Assembly: GCA_046756945.1 (NCBI GenBank)
Contig: JBHHXI010000122.1
Coordinates: forward strand, 1-8,842
DNA length: 8,842 bases
Direction: 5' to 3'
DNA from: JACZQZ01 sp046756945
GTDB taxonomy: Bacteria > Pseudomonadota > Alphaproteobacteria > Rhodospirillales > 2-02-FULL-58-16
Numbering within the stretch: position 1 is the stretch's first letter; each line of letters opens with the position of its first letter. This document shows positions 1 to 6,257 of the stretch, in pieces. Both the position numbers and the translations under genes were made by a program. The notes under the pieces were generated by a model. That model did no database searches, was not told the origin of the DNA, and saw nothing but the letters and a program-made list of their open reading frames with translations.

Positions 1-1
1 G

Positions 2-58
2 GACGAGAAGGAAAAGAAACAGTCCCCCGCCGCAGAAGACGGGGCCGGGGAAAAATAG
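2..58 (+). CDS. 3' end of an upstream gene (partial)
   Basis: Reading from base 2, an open frame runs 18 codons to a TAG at 56-58 and gives a strongly charged tail (DEKEKKQ then SPAAEDGAGEK). Lys/Glu/Asp-rich C-terminal tails like this are common on real proteins, and the stop is followed by non-coding sequence, so I read it as the end of a gene that starts outside the window. Nothing about function can be said. The other forward frames give arginine-rich, less natural sequence. Confidence 0.4.
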   Translation, partial: DEKEKKQSPAAEDGAGEK

Positions 59-249
59 CCGGCGACCCAGCGGCGCCGGCGCCGGGCCGATTTTCGTTCC
101 CTGCACCGCAACGGAAGGCCGGGGCGCCCCGACATCAGGCCACGGCGCCAGCGCGTAAACCTGTACGCAACCGTGCACGGGAGTACTACCCCGCCGGCCG
201 GTTTCGCCGTACCCTGCCGTTCAACCATCGAATTGCCATGGAGGACATG

Positions 250-711
250 ATGCGCTGGATCCTGGTCTGTTGCGCGGTCCTGTTGCCGGCCCTGCCGGCG
301 CGGGCCGAAAACCCGACCCCCTATTCCGGCACCCGGGTGATCGAGACCGGCCAGCCCTTCGCCGGCTTCGTGAGCAGGCTCCTCTCGGCCATCAAGGCCA
401 ACAAAATGGGGATCGTCGCCCAGGCCTGCGCCAATTGCGGCGCCAGGTCCATCGGCGTCACCATTCCCGGCAACCGGGTAATCATGATCTTCCGTCCGGA
501 TTTCGCCGTGCGCATGCTCGAGGCGAGCGAGGCCGCGGGTATCGAGGCGCCCCTGCGCCTGTACGTCACCGAGCGGCCGGGCGGCGACGCGCGCCTCACC
601 TACCGGCTGCCCAGCCACGTGTTCGCCCCGTACCAGGTTCCGGCCCTCGACGAAATGGCCCGGGAGCTCGACGCCATTTTCGCCCGCATCGTGGCCGCGG
701 CAACGGGTTAG
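250..711 (+). CDS. DUF302 domain protein, exported
   Basis: The protein is about 153 residues. A signal peptide (MRWILVCCAVLLPALPARA, cleavage before ENPTP) is followed by one DUF302 domain. The family pattern is clear: VIETGQPF near the start, NRVIMIFRPDFAVRMLEAS in the middle, then GIEAPLRLYVTE, TYRLPS and a C-terminal helix (EMARELDAIFARI). The biochemical role of DUF302 is not established; exported members occur widely in sulfur and metal-stressed bacteria. The domain carries a CANC pair that could bind metal or form a disulfide. Start choice: ATGs lie at 238, 247 and 250. GGAGGA at 240-245 suits 250 (about 4-5 nt spacing) and excludes nothing else firmly; starting at 238 would add four residues. 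The stop at 709-711 is 8 nt before the GTG of the transporter gene, so the two are probably one operon. Confidence 0.85.
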   Translation: MRWILVCCAVLLPALPARAENPTPYSGTRVIETGQPFAGFVSRLLSAIKANKMGIVAQACANCGARSIGVTIPGNRVIMIFRPDFAVRMLEASEAAGIEAPLRLYVTERPGGDARLTYRLPSHVFAPYQVPALDEMARELDAIFARIVAAATG

Positions 712-719
712 TACCGGGC

Positions 720-1892
720 GTGACCACCGCCGCCATCGCCCTGCCCCGCGTGCAGCGCCCGGTGCTGGCGCTGGCGCTGGCCGCCGCCGCCGGCCTGGTC
801 GTGTACCTGACCGGCATCGACGCCAGGCACGCCGTCCTGTTCGTGGTCGGCATGGGACTTGGCGTGTCGCTCTATCACGCCGCCTTCGGCTTCACCGGCG
901 CCTACCGGCGCGCCATCGTCGAGCGCGACATCTCGGGGGTCACCGCCCAACTGGTCATGCTGGCCGCGGCCATGCTGCTGTTCGCGCCCATCCTCGCCCA
1001 GGGCCAGGCCTTCGGGCGCGGCATCGGCGGCGCCCTCGCCCCGGCAAGCCTGTCCGTGGCCGTCGGCGCGTTCCTGTTCGGCATCGGCATGCAGGTGGCC
1101 GGCGGCTGCGCCTCGGGCACGCTGTATACGGCGGGCGGCACCAACGTGCGGATGATCCTGGTGCTTGCCTTCTTCGTCGCCGGCTCGTTCTGGGGCAGCC
1201 TCGACCTTGACTGGTGGAGCCGCCTGCCCGGCATCGGGGTCGTCTCCCTGGGCCGGGAACTGGGCTGGGGAACCGCCATCGGCCTGCAGCTCGGCGCCCT
1301 GGCGCTGATCTATGCCGGCCTGCGCCTGGCGGGGGCGCGCCACGCGCGGCCCCTGTGGTTCGACGGCGGCTTTTCCCGGCGCCGCCTGCTGCAAGGGCCG
1401 TGGCCCCTGCTGCTGAGCGCCGGGCTGCTGGCGCTGCTGAACTGGGCAACGCTGCTGATCGCCGGCCATCCGTGGACCATCACCTGGGCCTTTTCCCTGT
1501 GGGGGGCGAAGACGGCCCTGGCCCTGGGCTGGGACCCGGCGACCAGCCCCTTCTGGACCGGCCCCTTCCAGCAGGCGGCCCTGGCGCGCCCGATCCTCGC
1601 CGACGTCACCTCGGTGATGAACATCGGCATCATGCTCGGCGCCCTCGTCGCCGCGTCCCTTGCCGGCAAGGTGGCGCCAAAATCGCGCATTCCCCTGCCG
1701 TCGCTGGTCGCCGCCGTGGTCGGCGGGCTGTTGCTGGGCTATGGCGCGCGCCTCGCCTACGGCTGCAACATCGGCTCGTTCTTCAGCGGCGTCGCCTCGA
1801 CCAGCCTGCACGGCTGGCTATGGCTTTTGTGCGCCGTGCCCGGGAACATGATCGGCGTGCGCCTGCGCCCGTTGTTTCGCCTGGACGGCTAG
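720..1892 (+). CDS. YeeE/YedE family (thiosulfate/sulfur-compound) transporter
   Basis: This is a 390-residue polytopic inner-membrane protein with many hydrophobic segments. Both hallmark cysteine motifs of the YeeE/YedE (TsuA) family are present: GGCASGT with Cys130, and YGCNIGSFFSG with Cys349, matching the two pseudo-symmetric half-repeats. The family includes TsuA, which takes up thiosulfate through a relay of cysteines. Here there is no cysteine between 130 and 349, so a middle relay cysteine like that in TsuA is absent; this looks like the longer YeeE/YedE branch, and the true substrate is uncertain. The start is taken as GTG 720, 8 nt after the DUF302 stop. No strong Shine-Dalgarno is visible there, suggesting translational coupling; GTG 750 is an alternative. 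With aprA in the window, a role feeding reduced sulfur into oxidation or assimilation is a reasonable inference. The last base of the stop codon is the first base of a MITE-like element. Confidence 0.88.
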   Translation: MTTAAIALPRVQRPVLALALAAAAGLVVYLTGIDARHAVLFVVGMGLGVSLYHAAFGFTGAYRRAIVERDISGVTAQLVMLAAAMLLFAPILAQGQAFGRGIGGALAPASLSVAVGAFLFGIGMQVAGGCASGTLYTAGGTNVRMILVLAFFVAGSFWGSLDLDWWSRLPGIGVVSLGRELGWGTAIGLQLGALALIYAGLRLAGARHARPLWFDGGFSRRRLLQGPWPLLLSAGLLALLNWATLLIAGHPWTITWAFSLWGAKTALALGWDPATSPFWTGPFQQAALARPILADVTSVMNIGIMLGALVAASLAGKVAPKSRIPLPSLVAAVVGGLLLGYGARLAYGCNIGSFFSGVASTSLHGWLWLLCAVPGNMIGVRLRPLFRLDG

Positions 1893-2066
1893 CAGGCTGC
1901 TGAAAAAGGGCGTTGCTGGTGCCTTATGCTTCGAGACGGCGCTCCGCGCCTCCTCAGCATGAGGGGTAAGTGTTTGATTATATGAGAATCCTCATCCTGA
2001 GGAGCCGCCCAAAGGGCGGCGTCTCGAAGGATAGGACGGCACATGGGTGGTTTTTCAGCAGCCTGC
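1892..2066. mobile_element. MITE-like inverted-repeat element, about 175 bp
   Basis: The ends are a perfect 16-bp inverted repeat: GCAGGCTGCTGAAAAA at 1892-1907 and its complement at 2051-2066. Nested inside is a second, imperfect palindrome: 1929-1965 (CTTCGAGACGGCG, then CTCCTCAGCATGAGG) against 1990-2029 (CCTCATCCTGAGGAGCCGCC, then GGCGTCTCGAAG). The element has no coding capacity, and its RNA could fold into one long stem. Dispersed repeats with these ends and the TCGAGACGGC...CTCAGGATGAGG core are familiar in several proteobacterial genomes, but I could not search for sister copies. No target-site duplication is obvious. It may also act as a transcription terminator or mRNA-stabilising hairpin for the DUF302-transporter operon. 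Confidence 0.75.
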
Positions 2067-2100
2067 CAGGGCCGGGGCGGTCCCCCGCGGGCGCCGACGG

Positions 2101-2129
2101 TTGCGCCGGGGCGGCCAATTCTCTACTAA
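2101..2129 (+). promoter_or_regulatory. possible sigma-70 promoter for the cupredoxin-like gene
   Basis: TTGCGC at 2101-2106 and TACTAA at 2124-2129 are separated by 17 bp, in the locally AT-rich part of an otherwise GC-rich gap between the MITE-like element and the gene starting at 2301. Each box is only a partial consensus match. A second candidate -10 (TATAGT, 2192-2197) has no partner -35 box. It sits in a small dyad, ATCAC at 2185-2189 and GTGAT at 2196-2200, which could be an operator. Confidence 0.25.
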
Positions 2130-2300
2130 TTCCGGGTCGCGAAAAGAGACATCCCGGCCGCTCCCGTCCCCGATCACGGGTTGTATCACGGTATAGTGAT
2201 GTGCGCCGGCGCCGGACGCGCCTATATGGCCGGGATAACGGGGCCGCGGCGTCCGCCGCCCCGCGCCTAAGAAACGTGACGGGAGACACAGGAGTTCGCC

Positions 2301-2813
2301 ATGGCATCCATCCACCGGGCATCCGCCCGCCCCCTCGCCCGCCGGGTCCTGTTGGGCGCCGCCCTGTTGGCCGCCGGCCTGGCCGGCGCCCATGCCGGCG
2401 CCGCCGAGCAGGCGCAAATCATCGAGCTGACCCAGACCGGCTGCCAGTTCCTCGAGCCCGAGGGCGCGGACCACGGCTACACGACCACGAAAAAGGCGGA
2501 CTGCGACGCCATCAACGCGAAAACCGGCGCCGACCGGATTGCCAAATCCAGGGTCATCGAGCTGAAGCCCGGCCGTTACGTGTTCCGGGTGACCAACAAG
2601 AACGTGCCCTACGATCTCGGGTTCTGGCTGCGCTCCAAGGGCTACGACTGGAGGAACCCGCTGCACAAGCTGACCAAGACCAGCGTTTCGGGCGGCGGAC
2701 TGTCGCCGGGCAAGACCCGGGACTACGCGGTGACGCTGAAGCCGGGCGAGTATTTGTATTCGTGCCCGCTCAATACGACGCCGGATTACAGGCTGGTCGT
2801 CAAGGGCGGTTGA
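2301..2813 (+). CDS. exported cupredoxin-like protein of unknown function
   Basis: The protein is 170 residues. The Arg-rich start and hydrophobic core (residues 1-34, ARRVLLGAALLAAGLAGAHAGA) form a signal peptide. The mature part is beta-rich. Its second half (VIELKPGRYVFRVTNKNVPYDLGFWL, then LSPGKTRDYAVTLKPGEYLYSCPLN, then YRLVVKG) follows the layout of a small cupredoxin fold. The expected type-1 copper set after the cysteine (C-x4-His-x4-Met) is missing: Cys155 is followed by PLNTTPDY, with no His or Met. Other cysteines are Cys48 and Cys68, which could form a disulfide. Start: ATG 2301, with AGGAG at 2290-2294 spaced 6 nt. The gene stands alone between the MITE-like element and the hemerythrin gene. 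The fold assignment is by pattern only; the function is unknown. Confidence 0.75.
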   Translation: MASIHRASARPLARRVLLGAALLAAGLAGAHAGAAEQAQIIELTQTGCQFLEPEGADHGYTTTKKADCDAINAKTGADRIAKSRVIELKPGRYVFRVTNKNVPYDLGFWLRSKGYDWRNPLHKLTKTSVSGGGLSPGKTRDYAVTLKPGEYLYSCPLNTTPDYRLVVKGG

Positions 2814-2862
2814 GCCACCGCGGGGGCCGGCCGATGTGTCCAACGATCCCGTCATTTTAGGC

Positions 2863-2876
2863 TTGACGTTAATCAA
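2863..2876. promoter_or_regulatory. FNR/Anr/Dnr-type binding site
   Basis: TTGACGTTAATCAA matches the FNR-family consensus TTGAT-N4-ATCAA at nine of ten positions, and the dyad extends by one more base pair (C at 2862, G at 2877). The site lies between the cupredoxin-like gene and the bacteriohemerythrin gene. If it activates at the usual -41.5 position, transcription would start near 2911, and the -10 region would fall on the short AT-rich CCTAATTT at 2897-2904. That would leave a long leader (about 165 nt) before the hemerythrin start. Oxygen- or nitric-oxide-responsive control of an oxygen-binding protein makes sense, but the regulator is not in the window. Confidence 0.5.
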
Positions 2877-3075
2877 GGCGGGGCGACTCCCGCGACCCTA
2901 ATTTCCCTTTCCGAAAAAGCCTGCCGGGCGGCGGGGCGCGCCGTCGCCGTCGTAGCGACGCCGCGCCGACGCCGGACGGCGGCGGGTGATAACCGCCAAA
3001 AATAATCCGATCAACGTGGGGTTGCCCCCTCAGACATGCCCTCAGCAATTTCCGAGTCATGGTGGGAAATGTCGC

Positions 3076-3522
3076 ATGAAACCAATCAAATGGAATGACA
3101 AGCTCTCGATCGACAACGGCCTCATCGACAAGGACCACCACTTTCTCATCAAAATCGTCAATGATTTTCGCGAGCAGGTCGGACATTTCAAATCGTCCGA
3201 TGAAGCCATGGAGATATTGAAGGCCCTCAAGTTCTATTCGAAAAAACATTTTGGTCGTGAAGAAGAGCTTCAGAGAGTTGCGAAATTTCCCTACCGGGAG
3301 GCTCATCACAACGAGCATATGCACCTGATAATGAAACTGGAAAAATTGATGGAAGAGACCCAGGATGCCAGTGGCGACTATCTGAATACGGTCATGGGAG
3401 AGAAGATCGGTGAGTTTCTCCATGACTGGCTGATCGATCACGTACTCTACAGCGATTTACGTATGAAGCCTCATGTAGAGCATATGAAAGAACTGTCCAA
3501 GAAGTTGGGGGAGTTAGAGTAA
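3076..3522 (+). CDS. bacteriohemerythrin (di-iron O2-binding protein)
   Basis: This is a cytoplasmic four-helix protein of 148 residues, the usual length for a single-domain bacteriohemerythrin. The complete ligand pattern is visible: His21 in IDKDHHFL, His58 and Glu62 in KKHFGREEE, His77 and His81 in HHNEH, then His122 and Asp127 in WLIDHVLYSD. It should therefore bind O2 reversibly at a di-iron centre; roles known for relatives include O2 delivery to oxygenases or oxidases, O2 sensing, and protection from O2 or NO. ATG 3076 is chosen because MKPIKWNDKL is the normal N terminus; a GTG at 2986 in frame would add an unlikely tail. The ribosome-binding site is weak. The gene is much more AT-rich than its surroundings (26 G+C of 60 at 3241-3300, against about 70% or more nearby), suggesting transfer from a lower-GC genome. 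An FNR-type box lies upstream. Confidence 0.93.
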   Translation: MKPIKWNDKLSIDNGLIDKDHHFLIKIVNDFREQVGHFKSSDEAMEILKALKFYSKKHFGREEELQRVAKFPYREAHHNEHMHLIMKLEKLMEETQDASGDYLNTVMGEKIGEFLHDWLIDHVLYSDLRMKPHVEHMKELSKKLGELE

Positions 3523-3639
3523 TAATAAATCGTTACTGATTAAATGCCCGCTGCCGGCCGGACCCGGTCGTTCGCCGGGTTCGTTACCCATGACCGGGCG
3601 GACCCGTGGGCGGACCTCGCCACCCGCGACACCCGTCAA

Positions 3640-4530
3640 TCAGTGGTCCTCCCGCACCAGGCGGAATCCGATCAGGATGTGCTTGAGTTGCCGCGGCCGG
3701 GAATGGCGGGCCGCCGGCCGGCACACCCCGCAGCCGCTGTCGTCCCATGAGCCGCCCTTGACGATGACCCGGCTCTTGCCGGCGCGGGTGCCCGTCCATT
3801 CGAACACCTGGCCGGCGGCGTCGAGCACGCCGAAGGGGCTGGCGCCGTCCGGAAACCGGCCGACGGGCACGGTGTCGAACGGCCCCCGGTCGTGGCTGTT
3901 CAGCCGCTGCGCATCGAAGGCGTCGCCCCAGGGAAAGCGGCGGCCGTCGGCGCCGCGCGCCGCTTTCTCCCATTCCTCTTCGCTGGGCAGGCGCCAGCGC
4001 CACCCGGTCCGTTGCGTGAGCCACGCCGCATAGGCGCGGGCGTCATCGAACGAGACCAGGACCACCGGGTGGCCGGCGCGGCCCTTCGGCGGGCGCCCGC
4101 CGGTCCAGGCAAAGCGCCGCGTGCGCTTGTAGGGATGGATCAGCTTGTAGGAAGCCCACGTCTTGGCGTCCACGTCGGGCGCCGGATGCCCGGTGGCGGC
4201 GACGAAGGCGGCATACTGGGCGTTGGTGATGGGCGTTTTGGTGATGGCGTAGGCGCCGGTTTCGATCCGGGTGCGCGGACGCTCGCTTTCGTACCAGCGC
4301 CATTCGCGCGTGCGGCCGTGCCCGTAGGCGGCCTCATCGAGCCGGTAGGCGGCCTCGCGCTCGGCCCGGTCCGAACCGGCGACGAACGGCCCGGCCGGAA
4401 TCTCCACCGTCGCCGGGACAGGACCGCCGCCTGCCCCGCCGGCGGCCCCGAAAGCCACGGCCGGCGCGGCGGCGACACCGACGGCAAGCGCCACGGCGCG
4501 CATCAGGCGAATATGAGAGCGTAAGGCCAT
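3640..4530 (-). CDS. SUMF1/EgtB/PvdO-family (formylglycine-generating-enzyme-like) protein, exported
   Basis: The protein is 296 residues. Residues 1-29 look like a Sec signal peptide (hydrophobic VALAVGVAAAPAVAFGA). The SUMF1 domain fills the rest: IPAGPFVAGSD, ITKTPITNAQYAAFVAATGH, HPVVLVSFDDARAYAAWL, RLPSEEEWEKAARG, FPWGD, GQVFEWT, VKGGSW and the closing IGFRLV. This superfamily includes formylglycine-generating enzyme, EgtB/OvoA-type C-S bond enzymes and PvdO. The C-terminal region has a Cys267-x-x-Cys270 pair (SGCGVC) just after GGSW. That is not the spacing of the copper-binding cysteines in true formylglycine-generating enzymes, so sulfatase activation cannot be claimed, and no sulfatase is in the window. 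Start: ATG 4530, with GGGGA 7 nt upstream on the minus strand. The gene is divergent from the cysteine-repeat P460 gene, and a GC-rich repeat array begins 24 nt before its start. It converges on the hemerythrin gene. Confidence 0.87.
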   Translation of the reverse strand: MALRSHIRLMRAVALAVGVAAAPAVAFGAAGGAGGGPVPATVEIPAGPFVAGSDRAEREAAYRLDEAAYGHGRTREWRWYESERPRTRIETGAYAITKTPITNAQYAAFVAATGHPAPDVDAKTWASYKLIHPYKRTRRFAWTGGRPPKGRAGHPVVLVSFDDARAYAAWLTQRTGWRWRLPSEEEWEKAARGADGRRFPWGDAFDAQRLNSHDRGPFDTVPVGRFPDGASPFGVLDAAGQVFEWTGTRAGKSRVIVKGGSWDDSGCGVCRPAARHSRPRQLKHILIGFRLVREDH

Positions 4531-4554
4531 CTTATTTCCCCAACGGTGGAAGCC

Positions 4555-4712
4555 GGCCCCCGGGGGGACTCACGGGGGGTGTCCCCCCGGCATCCATGTG
4601 CGGGGGACGCCCCCGCGGCCCCCGGGGGGACTCACGGGGGGTGTCCCCCCGGCATCCATGTGCGGGGGACGCCCCCGCGGCCCCCGGGGGACCGCGGGGG
4701 CGGCCCCCGGGA
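4555..4712 (-). repeat. GC-rich hairpin repeat array, left copy (62-bp period)
   Basis: Two nearly identical 62-bp units (4555-4616 and 4617-4678) are followed by a degenerate partial third copy to about 4712. Each unit consists of short G6/C6 blocks such as GGGGGGTGTCCCCCC that pair with one another, so the array can form strong stacked hairpins. The reverse complement aligns closely with the array at 6799-6899: shared GCGGGGGCG, CCCCCGCA, GGGGGGACACCCCCC and CCCCCCGGGG blocks in the same order. Read in the direction of the SUMF1-family gene, the array ends 24 nt before its ATG, so it would lie in the 5' leader of that gene or across its promoter. It resembles REP/BIME-type repeats; no coding function is credible. 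Confidence 0.85.
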
Positions 4713-4810
4713 CACCACACCGGCAACCATAGGCCCGATGGAACGGCCACGGACGCGCCGGCACATCACAATCATGTGAAGCCTGTTGAATGGCTCCCGC
4801 CGGCGATTTC

Positions 4811-4833
4811 TGGCACTTTACGCGCAGCATAAT
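4811..4833 (+). promoter_or_regulatory. possible promoter of the P460/cysteine-repeat gene
   Basis: Two overlapping readings exist. CATAAT at 4828-4833 is a good sigma-70 -10 box, but no -35 box is found at 16-18 bp. TGGCAC at 4811-4816 followed by GCGC at 4822-4825 keeps the invariant GG and GC of a sigma-54 -24/-12 promoter at the right 12-bp distance, but TTGC is not matched. Neither is decisive. The location, in the least GC-rich part of the gap about 50 nt before the start codon, is right for a promoter. Confidence 0.25.
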
Positions 4834-4864
4834 TGCGTGTTCCCGCGAACGAACAACGAGGCAA

Positions 4865-4871
4865 GAGGAGG
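4865..4871 (+). promoter_or_regulatory. ribosome-binding site that fixes the GTG start at 4879
   Basis: GAGGAGG ends 7 nt before GTG 4879, the ideal distance, and 16 nt before the in-frame ATG at 4888. This supports the GTG start over both that ATG and a TTG at 4786. Confidence 0.7.
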
Positions 4872-4878
4872 CCACGTC

Positions 4879-6069
4879 GTGAGGTCGATGAAGTCGAAAC
4901 TTCTTTCCAGCACGTTTATCCCGGTACTGGTCGGGGCCGGGGTCGTGGTCGGAGGCGCCGTGGCGCCGGGCGGTCCGGGGTATGCGGCGGGTCCGTCGGC
5001 GCAACGGATGAACCCGCTGCCGGTGGCCAGACCGAAGCCCGCCACCATCCAGCTCGCCGCGTGCAGGCCGTGTAATCCGTGTAATCCGTGCGCGGCGAAG
5101 AAGAGATGCAATCCGTGTAACCCGTGCGCCCCGAAAAGGGCGTGCAATCCGTGTAATCCGTGCGCCGCAAAGGGTGCCTGTAACCCGTGCAATCCGTGCA
5201 ACCCGTGTGCGGCCGGCGCCGGGGCGTCTTCGAAGTGCTTCGTGCCGCGTCTCAGGGCCGCCGCCATGTGCAACCCCTGCGCGGCGAAGAAGAGGGGCTG
5301 CAATCCGTGCAATCCCTGCGCCGCGAAGAAGGCGTGTAATCCGTGCAACCCCTGCGCGGCGAAGAAGGCGTGCAACCCGTGCAATCCCTGCGCGGCAAAA
5401 AAGGCGTGCAACCCGTGCAATCCCTGCGCCGCCAAAAAGAGGGGCTGCAACCCGTGCAACCCCTGCGCGGCGAAGAAGGCGTGCAACCCGTGCAATCCCT
5501 GCGCGGCGAAAAAGGCGTGCAATCCCTGCAACCCGTGCAATCCGTGCGGCGCCGGGGCAGCGGCCGAGATCACCGCGGCCGAGTCGGCGGCGTTGTACAA
5601 ATGCCTGATCGGCGAAATGACCGCCAGTTACGCCAAGGCCGGCCTGAAGACGGTCAGCGGCTACACCGGTTGGACCCGGGTCAATACGTCGCCCTACCAG
5701 TCCGCCACCCACGGCGGCCGTTACGTCAACAATTACGCCGACAAGCACGCGGCGCGGCGTTACACCATGTTCGAGAAGGCCGGGATGATGCCGGCCGGCT
5801 CGGTCGTCGCCAAGGACAGCTTCGCCGTCAGGCCGGACGGCAGCACCTCGATCGGCCCGCTCTTCGTCATGGAGAAAATGACGGCGGGCTTCAGCCCGAA
5901 GACGGGCAACTGGCGCTACACCATGATCATGCCCAACGGCGCCGTGGTCGGCACCACCAACGGAAAGGGCTCGGCCAACGTGACGTTCTGCGCCGAATGC
6001 CACATGAGCATGGGCGAGGGCCAGGATTCCATGACCTTCCTGCCTGAAGAATACCGCAAGAAATTCTAG
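4879..6069 (+). CDS. exported Cys-rich CNPCNPC-repeat protein fused to a cytochrome P460 domain
   Basis: The protein is 396 residues in three parts. Residues 1-37 form a signal peptide (RSMKSKLLSSTF, then a hydrophobic stretch to GYAA). After a short linker ending IQLAA, residues 62-223 are about a dozen repeats of CNPCNPC-AAKK(A/RG), with 39 cysteines in 162 residues. The array is interrupted once, at 111-130 (AAGAGASSKCFVPRLRAAAM). Residues 224-396 are a cytochrome P460 family domain: YTGW, SATHGGRYVNNYADKHAARRY, GPLFVMEKM, WRYTMIMPNG, GTTNGKGSAN, and a c-type haem site CAECH at 371-375, ending EEYRKKF. P460 proteins are periplasmic haem proteins; characterised ones act on hydroxylamine or NO-type substrates, and relatives (cytochrome c'-beta) bind NO. 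The cross-linking lysine cannot be assigned by eye. The repeat function is unknown; thiol, metal or haem handling are possibilities. A strong terminator follows. Confidence 0.88.
   Translation: MRSMKSKLLSSTFIPVLVGAGVVVGGAVAPGGPGYAAGPSAQRMNPLPVARPKPATIQLAACRPCNPCNPCAAKKRCNPCNPCAPKRACNPCNPCAAKGACNPCNPCNPCAAGAGASSKCFVPRLRAAAMCNPCAAKKRGCNPCNPCAAKKACNPCNPCAAKKACNPCNPCAAKKACNPCNPCAAKKRGCNPCNPCAAKKACNPCNPCAAKKACNPCNPCNPCGAGAAAEITAAESAALYKCLIGEMTASYAKAGLKTVSGYTGWTRVNTSPYQSATHGGRYVNNYADKHAARRYTMFEKAGMMPAGSVVAKDSFAVRPDGSTSIGPLFVMEKMTAGFSPKTGNWRYTMIMPNGAVVGTTNGKGSANVTFCAECHMSMGEGQDSMTFLPEEYRKKF
5062..5547 (+). repeat. in-frame tandem repeat encoding CNPCNPCAAKK units
   Basis: The unit is mostly 36 bp (12 codons), repeated about a dozen times with a few 39-bp or shortened units. 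The units from about 5299 onward are nearly identical at the DNA level, which indicates recent amplification or gene conversion and makes copy number likely to vary between strains. The array has two blocks: four units before the interruption at 5209-5268 and eight after it. No stop or frameshift is present, so the reading frame is under selection. Confidence 0.9.
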
Positions 6070-6128
6070 GGAGGGCGCCGGGGCCTTTTCCCTCATGGGG
6101 CCCCGGTATACTGCGTGCCTCAACGCAA

Positions 6129-6159
6129 CGGCGGCACATACCAGTGCCGCCGTTTTTTT
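6129..6159 (+). terminator. intrinsic terminator after the P460 gene
   Basis: A perfect 9-bp stem, CGGCGGCAC (6129-6137) with GTGCCGCCG (6144-6152), has a 6-nt loop and is followed directly by seven T (6153-6159). It lies 60 nt after the stop codon. A second 8-bp GC hairpin (6078-6085 with 6099-6106) sits just before it without a T run. Confidence 0.9.
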
Positions 6160-6228
6160 GCCATCGGCAGGCACAAGGGGGTGAACCGGCGCCGTGGGAA
6201 GATTCCCGCCACCGCCGGGAGTCGGCCG

Positions 6229-6257
6229 TTCACGGTGTTGTGAAGTGGTTTTATTAG
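6229..6257 (+). promoter_or_regulatory. possible promoter/operator of the small cysteine-repeat gene
   Basis: TTCACG (6229-6234) and TATTAG (6252-6257) are 17 bp apart and each match the sigma-70 consensus at four of six positions. The -35 box overlaps a perfect dyad, TTCAC at 6229-6233 and GTGAA at 6240-6244 with 6 bp between, which could be a regulator site. The leader downstream (6258-6354) has a further imperfect palindrome (ATTAGCGCC with GGCGTTAGCTAAT). This accounts for the 6160-6354 gap; no gene is seen in it. Confidence 0.3.

Noticed and set aside
171..180. Perfect palindrome CCGTGCACGG upstream of the DUF302 gene
   Set aside because: A 10-bp GC palindrome is not rare in DNA this GC-rich, and no promoter elements or second copy support it as an operator. 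The rest of 61-249 shows nothing firm.
708..1811. Long minus-strand open frame opposite the YeeE gene
   Set aside because: Its product is a Gly/Gln/Ala/Arg-rich low-complexity sequence typical of antisense high-GC frames; the plus strand encodes a clear membrane transporter.
3562..3595. Hairpin and TTCG motif resembling a tRNA T-arm or terminator
   Set aside because: There is only a 6-bp stem (ACCCGG/CCGGGT) without a T run, and no acceptor, D or anticodon arm can be placed around it.
3640..4530. Calling the SUMF1-family gene a true formylglycine-generating enzyme
   Set aside because: The C-terminal cysteines are CxxC rather than the FGE arrangement, and no sulfatase gene is visible.
4555..4712. 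CRISPR or coding interpretation of the 62-bp GC repeats
   Set aside because: Units are directly abutting without spacers, and are self-complementary G/C blocks. Translations are Pro/Gly-rich in all frames and homologous DNA occurs at 6799-6899 in another context.
5062..5547. CRISPR-like array, because of the ~36-bp periodicity
   Set aside because: There are no unique spacers; units are contiguous, in frame and encode the CNPCNPCAAKK repeat.
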